Assembly (NCBI RefSeq): GCF_008728515.1
Contig: NC_044978.1
Span: forward strand, 149,106,262 to 149,170,261
DNA: 64,000 nt
Source: Papio anubis
Taxonomy: Eukaryota > Chordata > Mammalia > Primates > Cercopithecidae
Direction: 5' to 3'
The notes under the pieces were generated by a model. It worked only from the letters and a program-made list of their open reading frames with translations. It was not told where the DNA came from and did not search any database. The position numbers and the translations under genes are program-made. Of the stretch, positions 43,697 to 55,275 are shown in pieces. Within the stretch, counting starts at the first letter, position 1, and the number at the start of each line of letters is the position of its first letter.

Positions 43697-46600
43697 ATGA
43701 TAGGATGAAATTCACACATAATGATACTAACCTTAAATATAAATGGGCTAAATGCCCCAATTAAAAGACACAGGTTGGCAAATTGGATAAAGTGTCAAGA
43801 CCCATCAGTGTGCTGTATTCAGGAGACCCATCTCATGTGCAAAGACACACATAGGCTCAAAATAAAGGGATGGAGGAATATTTACCAAGCAAATGGAAAG
43901 CAAAAAATAAAAGCAATCCTAGTCTCTGATAAAACAGACTTTAAACCAACAAAGATCAAAATAGACAAGCGCATTACATAATGGTAAAGGGATCAATGCA
44001 ACAAAAGCTAACTATCTTAAATATGTATGCACCCAATACAGGAGCACCCAGATTCATAAAGCAAGTTCTTAGAGGCCTACAAAGAGACTTAGACTCCCAC
44101 ATAATAATAGCAGGAGTCTTTAACATCCCTCTGTCAATATTAGACAGATGAACAAGATGGAAAATTAACAAGGATATTCAGGACTTGAACTCAGCTCTGG
44201 ACCAGGGGACTTAATAGACATCTACAAAACTCTCCACGCCAAATCAACAGAATATACATTCTTCTCAGCACCTCATCACCCTTATTCTAAAATTGACCAC
44301 ATAATTGGAAGTGAAACACTCCTCAGAAAATGCAAAACAATGGAAGTTGTAACAGTCTCTCAGACCACAGTGCAATCAAATTAGAACTTAGGATTACGAA
44401 ACTCACTCAAAACCACACAACTACATGGAAACTGAACAAACTACTCCTGAATGACTACTAGGTAAATAATGAAATGAAGGCAGAAACAAAGATGTTCCGT
44501 GAAACCAAAGAGAACGAAGACACAATGTACCAGAATCTCTGGGACACAGCTAAAGCAGTGGTTAGAGGGAAACTTATAGCACTAAAATGTACACAGAAAA
44601 AGCAGGAAAGATATAAAATTGACACCCTAACATCACAGGTAAAAGAACTAAGGAAGGAAGAGCAAATTCTAAAGCTAGCAGAAGACAAGAAATAACTAAG
44701 ATCAGAGCAGAACTGGAGAAGATAGAGACACAAAAAACTCTTAAAAAAAATCAATGAATCCAGGAGTTGTTTTTTGGAAAAGATTAACAAAATCGATAGA
44801 CTGCTAGCCAGATTAATAGAAAAGAGAGAAGAATCAAACAGACACAATAAAAAATGATAAAGGGGATATCACCACTGATCCCACAGAAATACAAACTACC
44901 ATCAGAGAATACTATAAACACTTCTACACAAATAAACTAGAAAATCTAGAAGAAATGGATAAGTTCCTAGACATATACAGCCTCCCAAGTGTAAACCAGG
45001 AAGAAGTTGAATCCCTCAATAGACCAATAACAGTTCTGAAATTGAGGCAGTAATTAATAGCCTATGAGCCAAAAAAAAAAAAAAAAAAAAAAAGTCCAGG
45101 ACCAGATGGATTCACAGCTGGATTCTACTGGAGGTACATAGGGGACCCGGTACTATTCCTTCTGAAACTATTCCAAACAACAGAAAAAGAGGGACACCTC
45201 CCTAACTTATTTTATAAGGCCAGCATCATCCTGATACCAAAACCTGGCAGAGTCACAACAAAAAAAGAAAATTTCATGCCAATATCCCTGATAAACATCA
45301 ATGCAAAAATCATCAATAAAATACTGGCAAACCAAATCCAGCAGCACATCAAAAAGCTTATCCACCATGATCAAGTTGGCTTCATCCCTGGGATGCAAGG
45401 CTGGTTCAACATATGCAAATCAATGTAATCCATCACATAAACAGAACCAATGTCGAAACCCATATGATTATCTCAATACATGCAGAAAAGGCCTTTGATA
45501 AAATTCAATACCCCTTTATGCTAAAAACACACAATAAACTAGGCATTGATTGAATCTATCTCAAAATAATAAGAGCTATTTATGACAAACCCATAGCCAA
45601 TATCACACTGAATGGGCAAAAACTGGAAACATTCCCTTCGAAAACTGGCACAAGACAAGGATGCTCACTCTCATCACTTCTGTTCAACATAGCATTGAAA
45701 GTTCTGGCCAGGGCAATCAGGCAAGAGAAAGAAATAAAGGGTATTCAAATAGGAAGAGAGGAGGTCCAATTGTCTCTGTTTGAGGAAGACATGATTGTAT
45801 ATTTAGAAAACTTCATTGTCTCAGCCCCAAAACTCCTCAAGCTGATAAGCAACTTCAGCAAAGCCTCAGGATATAAAATCAATGTGCAAAAATCACAAGC
45901 ATTCCTATACATCAATAATAAAGAAACAGAGAGCCAAATCATGAGTGAACTCTCATTCACAATAGCTACTAAGAGAATAAAATACCTAAAAATGCAACTT
46001 ACAAGGGATGTGAAGGACCTCTTCAAGGAGAACTACAAACTACTGCTCAAGGAAACAAGAGAGAACACAAACAAAGGGAAAACATCCCATGCTCATGGAT
46101 AGGAAGAATCAATATTGTGAAAAAAGGCATACTGTCCCAAGTAATTTATAGATTCAATGCTATCCCCTTCAAGCTATCATTGACTTTCTTCCCAGATTTA
46201 GAAAAAACTACTTTAAATTTCATATGCAACCAAAAAAGAGCCCATATAGCCAAGACAATCCTAAGCAAAAAGAACAAAGCTGGAGGCATCGTGCTACCTG
46301 ACTTCAAACTATACTACAAGGCTACAGTAACCAAAACAGCATGGTACTGGTACCAAAACAGATATACAGACCAATGGAACAGAAAAGAGGCCTCAGAAAT
46401 AATGCCACACATCTACAACCATCTGATCTTTGACAAACATGACAAAAACAAGCAATGGGGAAAGGATTCCCTATTTAATAAATGGTGTTGGGAAAATTGG
46501 CCTGCCATATGCAGAAAACTGAAACTGGATCCTTTCCTTATACCTTATACAAAAATTAACTCAAGATGTATTAAAGACTTAAATGTAAGACTTAAAACCA

Positions 46601-47609
46601 TAAGAACTCTAGAATAAAATCTAGCCAATATCATTCAGGTCATAGGCATGGGCAAAGACTTCATGACTAAAACACCAAAAGCAATGGCAACAAAAGCCAA
46701 AATTGACAAATGGGATCTAATTAAACTGAAGAGCTTCTGCACAGCAAAAGAAACTCATCAGAGTGAACAGGCAACCTACAGAATAGGAGAAACTTTTTGC
46801 AATCTATCCATCTGACAAAGGGCTAATATCCAGCAACTATAAGAAACTTAAACAAATTTACAAGAAAAAAACAAACAACCCAATCAAAAAGTGGGCAAGG
46901 ATATGAACAGTTTTCAAAAGAAGACATTTATGTAGCCAACAAACCTGAAAAAAAAAGCTCATCATCACTGGTCACTAGAGAAATGCAAATCAAAACCACA
47001 GTGAGAAACCATCTCATGCCAGTTAGAATGGTGATCATTAAAAAGTCAGGAAACAACAGATGCTGGAGAGGATGTGGAGAAATCGGAATGCTTTTACGCT
47101 GTTGGTGGGAGTGTAAATTAGCTCAATCATTGTCGAAGACAGTGTGGCAATTCATCAAGGATCTAGAACCAGAAATACTGTTTGACCCAGCAATCTCATT
47201 ACTGGGTATATACCCAAAGATTATAAATCATTCTACTGTAAAAACACATGTATACATATGTTTATTGCAGTAGTATTCACAATAGCAAACACTGGAACCA
47301 ACCCAAATGCCCATCAATGATAGACTGGATAAAGAAAATGTGACACATACACACCATGGAATATTATGCAGCCATAAAAAAGGACGAGTTTCCTGTCCTT
47401 TGCAGCAACATGGATGAAGCTGGAAACCATCATTCTCAGCAAACTTACACAGGAACAGAAAACCAAACACGATGTATTCTCACTCATAAGTGGGAGTTGA
47501 ACAATGAGAACACATGCACACAGGGAGGGGAACATCACACACAGGGGCCTGTTGGGGGATGGGGTACTAGGGGAGAGGTAGCATTAGGAGAAATACCTAA
47601 TGTAGATGA
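43697..47609 (+). pseudogene. L1 ORF2 remnant (endonuclease and reverse transcriptase), disrupted
   Basis: Begins at an ATG at 43697 but hits TGA at codon 4. Endonuclease-like text is visible (LNINGLNAPIKRHRLANWIK from 43721), reverse-transcriptase text appears later (HHDQVGFIPGMQGWFN-type near 45360-45420), and the C-terminal part around 46117-46617. A run of about 24 A residues at 45069-45092 interrupts the coding sequence before the reverse-transcriptase core. The remnant is about 3.9 kb, slightly longer than a normal ORF2, in line with such insertions. Confidence 0.88.
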
Positions 47610-47755
47610 CGGGTTGATGGGTGCAGCAAACCACCATGGCATATGTATACCTATGTAACAAAATTGCATGTTCTGCACTTGTATGTCAGAACTTAAAGTA
47701 CATATATATAGAATTAACCACAGGCAAGTACCTTAAAATTCAACAGCAACAGCAA

Positions 47756-47790
<35 letters not shown>

Positions 47791-47824
47791 AAGAAAGAAA
47801 AAAGAAAAAGCAAAGCTGGCAAGT

Positions 47825-48079
47825 GTAAGAAGGGATGGCTTCACTGGTTGGTCACAGCCTGGAATTCACTTGGCTTTACCCATGGGTGTGGTCACCATGT
47901 CAAGGTCAGTCCCCAGGGGTGCTAGGACCTCCTGTCTTCTCTACCAGTTTTTTGATCCATGCCTCTGGGACAGAAGGAGAGCAAGAATCAGGGCAGGTTC
48001 TTCTCTGTGATGTTTGTATGGCTTATCCATGGAGGAGGTGATTTATGTGGGAAAACTAAATGGCTAAGGCCATTAGTAT
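47825..48079. other. Intronic sequence, nothing recognised
   Basis: Short single-copy-looking stretch after the L1. Confidence 0.4.
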
Positions 48080-48131
48080 GTTAACGAACTTGTTAAATAT
48101 TGAATGTTAATGAACTTGTTAACAGTTGAAT
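48080..48131. repeat. 26-bp tandem duplication
   Basis: GTTAACGAACTTGTTAAATA... (48080-48105) is followed head-to-tail by GTTAATGAACTTGTTAACAG... (48106-48131), 22 of 26 positions identical. Confidence 0.85.
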
Positions 48132-48340
48132 ATTAAAGACCTAGGCTTGTTTAGAGTTAGCCAACTGGAATCCAACTTACTCTTATTTTTTGATTCTCTT
48201 CGGACTGGGTTGATACCAGAGCACCACACAGTTTCTTAGTTCCAGATCCTTATGGGACTGCCACTAGGGATCATATTCCATTTTTGTATGATTTTAAAAA
48301 GCACTTCTTCCTCTAGTCACTTTACTTCTAGCTACCAGAA

Positions 48341-48406
48341 AATTGTTATAACATACTGAAATCATTATACTGAAATCATAATTGTTATAACATACTGAAA
48401 TCATTA
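48341..48406. repeat. Direct repeat, period 39 bp
   Basis: A 27-bp segment beginning AATTGTTATAACATACTG occurs identically at 48341-48367 and 48380-48406. A third TACTGAAATCAT lies between. Confidence 0.92.
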
Positions 48407-48821
48407 AATCATTATAAGACCATCTACCAATAACTCATCAAAATAAATATACAAATCCACTGCAATGTGTATGGCACCCTTTAGTTGTGCCATGCACAAC
48501 CCAGGAACTATACACATAATCTTGTCTCGATTCTTTTGGCTGACGCTGTTTGGATGCGGTTGAGGAAGGTCTTATTTAGAGCAAATAAAAAATGGTAAAT
48601 ACGAAGGTTAATATAAGAAAAGCTATAAATACATACTTGCTCTTCTCTGATCTTCTTTAAATGTCATACAATTATATAAAGTAATAATTATAACAGTATG
48701 CCATTGAATTTGTAACATACCTAGCTGTAACAGGGATAACAATAATAGCACAAAAGGGAGGAAAAGGAAATACAGCAATATAGAACTAATCTTTCTACAG
48801 TTCACTAGAATTAAATTGATT
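48407..48821. other. Intronic AT-rich sequence, nothing recognised
   Basis: No gene or family assigned. Confidence 0.4.
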
Positions 48822-48983
48822 TAAATTGTAAACAGATCAGATGGTTGTAGATGTATGGCATTATTAAATTAAATTGGTATAAATTGTATAATTTTGATAT
48901 ATTAAATTGGTATAAATTGCATAATTTAATTGGTATAAATTAAATTGGTATAAATTGTAAACAGATCAGATGGTTGTAGATGT
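48822..48983. repeat. AT-rich composite repeat with 33-bp terminal copies
   Basis: A 33-bp segment beginning TAAATTGTAAACAGATCAG is identical at 48822-48854 and 48951-48983. Between them AAATTGGTATAAATTG recurs at 48871, 48904 and 48942, with a variant near 48926. Confidence 0.92.
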
Positions 48984-49009
48984 GTGGAGACTTAAATATC
49001 CTACATTCA

Positions 49010-50196
49010 ATAAAGGGAGGAACACCTAGTAAAAAGAAATAAAATTAGAAGACTTAACAATACTATAAACAAACTAGAACATATGTCTATGAAATAATCT
49101 ACCTAGAAACAGCAGAATTTATTTTTCTCAAGCACATACAGAACATTCTCCAGGATAGAATACATATTAGTTCATAAACAAGCCTCAATAAATCTAAATA
49201 AATTTATATCATACAAAGTATGTTCTCTGAATATGGTAGAATAAAATTATAAAGCAATCATAAAAAAATTTAGGAAATTTACAAATTTGTGGAAACTAAT
49301 ATACTCCTAAATAGTCAATGAGAAAGAAGTCACAAGGGAAATAAAAAGGATCCTTTGAGATGAATGAAAATAAAGGTACAACATACTAAAACTTATGGGA
49401 TGCAGCTAAAATAGTACTGAGAGGAAAATTTATAGCTATAAACTATAAATGAACTAACCAATGAATTGGGTAAGATTGTAGGATGCAAAATCAATATACA
49501 AAAATCTGTTTCTATACACTAGCAATGAAAAAAATCTATGATGAAATAAAATAACAATTCAATTTAAAACAGCATCAGAAAGAAATAATTCAAAAGAGCA
49601 CCAGAAAGAAACAATTCCATTTATAAGATCACTAAGAAAACTTAGGAATAAATTTAACAAAAGAAATGCAAGATTTATACTTTGAAAACTACAAAAAAAT
49701 TGTTGAAAGAAATTAAAGAAGATGTAAATAAATGAAAGATCTATGTTCATAGATTGGGAGACTTAATGTTGTTAGGATGGCAATACTCTCCAAATTAATC
49801 TGCAGATTCAATCCAATCACCAAAACAATCTCACAAAAGAAGAATAAAGTTGAAAAACTTACACTGCTAGATTTCAAACTTACTACAAAACTACAATAAT
49901 TAAGACAGTATAGTGCTGGCATAAGGATAGACATAGCAATCAATGGAATAAAATAGAGAATCCAGAAATAAATCTTCACACATAAGGTCAACTGATTTTC
50001 AACAAGGGTACTAAAACAACTCAATGTCATATCCATAAGCTTTTCAACAAATGGCGTTGGGGCAACTGGATATTCACATGCAAAAGAATGAAGCTTAGCC
50101 CCTACTTCATACCATGTAAAATTAGTTAACAGAGATCATAGGCATAAATGTAAGAGTCAAAACTACAAAATTCCTAAGGAAAAACACAGGAGTAGT

Positions 50197-50227
<31 letters not shown>

Positions 50228-51600
50228 GAGACAGTCTCCCTCTGTCGCCCAGGCTGGAGTGCAGTGGCACGATTTCAGCTCATTGTAACCTCTGCCTCCC
50301 AGGTTCAAGTGATTCTCCCTGCCTCAGCCTCCCAAGTAGCTAGGATTACAGGTGCCCACCACCACGCCTGGCTAATTTTTGTATTTTTAGTAGGGATGGG
50401 ATTTTGCCATGTTGGCCATGCTGGTCTCAAACTCCTAACCTCAGGTGATCCACCTGCCTCGGCCTCCCAAAGTGCTGGGATTACAGGCAGGAGCCACTGC
50501 ACCTGGCCAGGAGTAAATCTTTGTGAGCTTGGATTCAACAATAGTTTATTAGAGATGACACTAAAAATACAAGCAACCAAATAAAAAATAAACTGAACTT
50601 ACTCAAAAATTTTTTAAAATTATGATTTAAATGACACTATCAAGAAGGTGAAAGTAGTAAACACAAAATGAAAGAAAACATTTGCAGATCATATTTGTAT
50701 GGATTTTTTTGTCTAGAATATATAAAGAACTCCTACAACTCAGTAATGAAAGGACAAATAACTCGCTTAAAAATGGGCAAACGATCTGAGTAGACATTTC
50801 TCCATAGAATATATACAAATTTCCAACATAAAAAGATGCTTAATATTATTAGTTATCAGGAAGTACAAATCAAAACTACAATAACACTTCACAAAGTGGC
50901 TATAATAAAAAAGACTGATAATAACAAGTGTTGGCAAGAATGTGGAGACATTGAAACCCTCATACATTGCTGATGGGAATACAAAATGGCTCAGCCACTT
51001 TGGAAACAGTCTGGCAGTTTCACAAATGGTTAAACAGAGAGTGACCACATGATCTGATAATTCTACTAGGCATATACTCAAGAGAAATGAAAACATATGT
51101 CTACAAACTTGTACACAAATGTTCATAGTAGCATTATTCATAACAGCCCAAATAGAGAAATAATGCAAATGTCCATCAAGTGAGCAGATAAATAAATATG
51201 ACATAATCCATACAATGAAATATTACTGAGGAATAATTAAGAAATGCAATGAAATACATTGCATGCTACCATATGGATGAACCTTGAAAGCATTAAGTAA
51301 AAGAATCCAGTCACAAAAGACCACCTATTGCATGATTCCATTTATATGAAATGTACAGAATAGGCAAATCCATAGAGACAAAAAGCAGATTAGTGGTTGC
51401 CTAAGGCTAGTGAGGAGGAGAATGGGGTGTTTGAAGAGTCATAAAGGGCACAGAGTTTCTTCTTGGGGTTATGAAAATGTTCTAAAATAGATTTTCCTAA
51501 CTATTACACAGCTGTGAATGTACTAAAAGCCACTGAATCATACACTTCAAGTGGATGAATTTTACATGTGAATTATATCTCAATAAAGCTATTTTAAAAG
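49010..51600 (+). mobile_element. Old L1M (L1MB/L1MC-type), sense, internally deleted, carrying an Alu
   Basis: ORF2-type text (GAACATTCTCCAGGATAGAATAC, AAACTTATGGGATGCAGCTAAAATAG), then a jump near 49445 that omits roughly a kilobase, then ORF2 3' text (CTTACACTGCTAGATTTCAAAC, CATACATTGCTGATGGGAATAC) and a 3' UTR ending CTCAATAAAGC. The Alu at 50195-50507 splits it. Frames are thoroughly broken. Confidence 0.88.
50195..50507 (-). mobile_element. Alu (AluS type), antisense, inside the old L1M
   Basis: Long T tract, GAGACAGTCTCCCTCTGTCG through GAGCCACTGCACCTGGC. The L1M sequence resumes on the far side, and CAGGAGTA occurs at 50187-50194 and 50508-50515 as the likely duplication. Confidence 0.94.
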
Positions 51601-53862
51601 TAATACCATACACATCTATTTGCATTGCAAATACAAAGAACTAACTACGTGTGAACCAAATGATGAGGGTAAAAATGTCATAACAGCACTTTCATTATTT
51701 ATTTTCCATTATTTCAAAAGCCAAAGTATCACATCATTTGTCTGCCACTGATGGAAGTCTTTTGTAATAGTTTTGCATCTGTTATTTCCTTTTAGTTGGG
51801 CCACCAGTACTGCCCTCATCCAGGCCTTCATAGCTCCATGTCTTCTTACTTCAGTAACTTTGTTAAAAAACATTCTCTGGCCTCCAGCTTTTCTCCCTTA
51901 AATTGTTCTTTCCCATATGTGTTGATGGGAAGAAAATGATGAAAAAGATAAAAATCAAGCAACCGGGAAGACACTGAGGAAATAAATAAATGAAACAACC
52001 AACTCCTGCAATACAAAACACTGTTTTGGGCAGACAGCTATGCCATACATCTGCATGATCAATAACTGGCAAAAAAAACTTGGAACATAAAAGTGCTCAA
52101 CAAGACAAGATTTATTACATACTTTAAAACATTCAGTTTAGCTTTTAGCCTAATGTCCAGGCACTGCAGAGTCTAGAATCTAATTTACTATTTATTGGAA
52201 TACTAACTTGTTGACAGCACATTTTATGTGTCTTTATTTATTTCATCATTTAAGCATAAAACCTTAGGAAAGTAATTTGATATTACCTTTTTTACTTAAA
52301 ACCATCTCACTTGTTTTAAAAACGTCTTAGGGAAGCTAATTTATCATGCTTTTTATAATGTGCTAAATTGGTCTAAAAACAAAAAGCCAGCAAATAAAGC
52401 CCTAACAAATCTTACTCCTTGAAATCAAACACTGTCATTTAAATATCAAGATTACCTAACAATAAAGCAATCTGTAAAAAACAAATAACCCTAAATTTTT
52501 TTTTCTAAAAGCAGTGAGTCAAATTTGAATTCATAATGGCTTTGCACTATCATTTCTTCAGATAGGCTTAGATAATAACTTAAATGCCTCCCAAAATATT
52601 TTGTTTCTCAATTTTCCCACACCATAGACTAATAGCTCAATGCAAAATGGAAATACAACTATAGAGATAATATGACTGATTTTTGAAAACAAGTTCAGTA
52701 CTGAAACGAAGGCTATTCTTCAAAGGTATTACAATGGAAGGCTACATACTTATTCCAATGAGTCTGCCACTGCTCAGGGGACTTCCTCTTTAGGAATCAT
52801 CTCATTTTGTACACAAAAAAATCTTGTCGCTTTGTACTTGAATTTTGTTTTGATTAAAAATGGTATTTCTCCAGCCTTATTGGCCTTTACATATATAACA
52901 CATAGCTTTTAAAAGATCTGTAGCTCTTTAAAAAAAAAATAAAATCTTTTCTTATTAATAAAAGGATTAACATCTGTTACCACTAAAAATATTCAAGAAT
53001 ACAGATCAGATTCAGAAAGCTCTGAACAGCAAGAAGATTGTTGTACTAAGGACATAGCTTTCTAAGGTCAACACATTGGTGAAGATAGCACTCATTATAA
53101 TTTGTTTTAGTATTTATGTCCCATTTCTAGAATGCTTATCTCACAGAAGGTAGTAAGCAGAAAAGTCTTAAAACTCAGATTAGCGTTGTCAGATACTATT
53201 TACCAATGGTAAGTTATGGTTTATACACGTGGTATAAGCCATTCTCTGGGTAGAATGACTTGCCCCATATGCAAATATCTTAAGGAAAATCCCAGGTCCT
53301 CATCTGCAATGGCTACATTTCACTAGAACTATTGTGATTACTGAGTTCAGGTCACTTGCAATTATTCCCTTGATTATGAGACATATGATGGATATATAGG
53401 AGGGCATGATTAAAATAGGCAATTCTGGGAAAAACAGGTCCTCAGTCAAGCCCAGAAAGGACTGACTGGCCTCTGGTGTCATACATGATCACCAGAAAGA
53501 GACCAACAATATGAGGTTGGATAACGCTTCATCCAAAGCCTTCTGTAGACAACTAACTGCGTAGACCTGACACCCCTGTGTCTTGAGAGATTTAGCCTCT
53601 GGACATTCCTAATATAACATGATAGTAATGAAGAACTGAATCGTTGACCATGAACCAAGGCAGGACCTCTAACTATCCAGGCTTAATGAACATGGAGAAA
53701 GAGAGAAGGGACCAGGAGTTTTGAGAGGCAGAGAAGAAGTGGCCAGATGGAAGTTGTGTGTCTGTGTTAAGTTGGAAAAATTTGCTGCATAAAGGAACTT
53801 GAATCAGGCTGCCAGTGGGGACCAGCTTCCTTCAGTGGCAGGATACCTGATCACAAACCGTA
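51601..53862. other. Intronic sequence, nothing recognised
   Basis: About 2.3 kb of AT-rich, single-copy-looking DNA with a few A-runs. No gene, RNA gene or repeat assigned. Confidence 0.4.
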
Positions 53863-53867
53863 TGCCT

Positions 53868-54288
53868 TTGTCAGTCTGTTCTGTGTTGCTATAAAGGAAT
53901 ACCTGAGACTGGGAAGTTTATAAAGAAAAGAGGCTTATTTGGCTCATGATTCCACAAGGCTGTATAAGCATGGCGCCAGCATCTGCTTTGCTTCTGGTGG
54001 GGCATCAGGAAGCTTTTACTCATGGTGGAAGGCAAGAGGAAGCAAGTGAGTCACATAATGAGAGGGAGCAAGAGAGAGAAGGAAGGAGGTGCCAGCCTCT
54101 TTAAATAACCAGATCTCCTGGTAACTAAGAGAGTGAAAACTCACTCATTACCATGGGGAGGGCACCAATGCCATTCATGAAGGATTCGCCTCTGCGACTC
54201 AAACACCTCCCACCAGGTCCCATCCCCAACACTGAGGATCACATTTCAACATGAGATTTGGAGGGGATAAACATCCAAAGCATATCAG
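53868..54288 (-). mobile_element. Solo MaLR LTR (MLT1A/MST-type), antisense
   Basis: TGTCAGTCTGTTCTGTGTTGC, CTGGGAAGTTTATAAAG, CATGGCGCCAGCATCTGC and GAGATTTGGAGGGGATAAAC match the same LTR group as 21370-21778. TGCCT occurs at both borders (53863-53867 and 54289-54293), a plausible 5-bp duplication. Confidence 0.87.
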
Positions 54289-54488
54289 TGCCTGAGTGAA
54301 AAACCCAGAGTTAGTTCTATTCCTGTCAATGGGATTTTGGCAATCACTATATCTGAGTGTTCTCTGAGTATACATGTACCTGTATTGTGACTTCAGCTCC
54401 CTAAGGTATCTCCCTGTTTAAATTCTTGCTCCCTCTCACCCATTAGCCACACTGCAGGCAGATGGATCCTTTTAAAAATCCAAATCTG

Positions 54489-54778
54489 GGGCCGGGCACG
54501 TAGCTCAAGCCTGTAATCCCAGCACTTTGGGAGGCCTCTAGACGGGTGGGATCACGAGGTCAGGAGATCGAGACCATCCTGGCTAACACGGGTGAAACTC
54601 CCCGCCTCTACTAAGATGCAAACTAGCCGGGCGAGAGGTGGGTTTCTGTAGTCCCAGCTACTCGGGGAGGCTGGAGGCAGGTGGATACTGCAACTGAGTA
54701 TGGAGCTTGCAGTGAGCCGAGCCAGGATCGCTGCCACTGCACTCCAGCCTGGCGACAGAGCCAGACCCGCCCCAAAAA
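54489..54778 (+). mobile_element. AluY of Old World monkey type, sense, heavily damaged body
   Basis: CTCAAGCCTGTAATCCCAGC, GATCGAGACCATCCTGGCTA and AAACTAGCCGGGCGAG mark a cercopithecid-type AluY. A perfect 15-bp duplication AAAAATCCAAATCTG lies at 54474-54488 and 54779-54793. The body is full of small insertions and deletions, for example GGCCTCTAGACGGGTGGGATC and GATACTGCAACTGAGTATGG. Confidence 0.93.
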
Positions 54779-54824
54779 AAAAATCCAAATCTGATTACCA
54801 TAGCTAAGATTTCCTGTTACATAG

Positions 54825-55010
54825 TCAGAAGCTACACAGAGCCACTTATTTACTTCTTAAACTTATGAAATAGGTAAAACTATTAATATTATTCTGTTTT
54901 ACAGATGAAAATCTGAGGAACAGAGAAGTTAAGCAACTTGTCCAAAGTCACACAGGAAACAAGTAGTAGAGGTGGAATTTGAACCTGGGTTCTTAATGCT
55001 ATTTTACACC
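54825..55010 (-). repeat. MIR, antisense
   Basis: TTCTGTTTTACAGATGAAAATCTG, AAGCAACTTGTCCAAAGTCACAC and GTGGAATTTGAACCTGGG are a clear antisense MIR, nested in the L2. Confidence 0.85.
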
Positions 55011-55155
55011 TTCCCTGCTTAAGCTTCCTATCATCCTGAAGATAGTGTCTAGCATCCATGACCTGATCTATGAGCTCCTCTGTGATCAGGTCCCCGCATA
55101 ACACTTCAACCTCATTTCATGTCATATTTCCTTTATTGTTTGTGCTCTGGCTATA

Positions 55156-55265
55156 CATATATACTCTCATACACGTGTGCATGTACAACATGTATAGGTA
55201 TATAGCTTATATATTTACACATGCACATATATTTATATCTCTATGCAAATATAGATATAGATTCT
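55156..55265. repeat. TA/CA-rich low-complexity tract
   Basis: ATACATATATACTCTCATAC, TATATATTTACACATGCAC and ATATAGATATAG form an irregular dinucleotide-rich stretch. Confidence 0.7.
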
Positions 55266-55275
55266 TTTCTACTTA

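Larger units (their letters stand above)
42011..47807 (+). mobile_element. Nearly complete L1 (L1PA-type), sense, defective
   Basis: About 5.8 kb: partial 5' UTR (42011-42609, including TCAGGGACTTATAGATAAA), ORF1 remnant, ORF2 remnant, 3' UTR and a long A tail (47757-47807). The flanking 17-bp duplications show that both ends are original, so the 5' UTR was truncated on insertion. The element is antisense to NWD2. Early stops in both ORFs and numerous shifts make it inactive. Confidence 0.95.
54400..55155 (+). mobile_element. L2 (LINE-2), sense, interrupted by an Alu and a MIR
   Basis: CTCTCACCCATTAGCCACACTGC and GATGGATCCTTTTAAAAATCC precede the Alu. CATCCATGACCTGATCTATGAG and CACTTCAACCTCATTTCATG follow the MIR. 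Together they make one ordered L2 3' segment. Confidence 0.7.
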
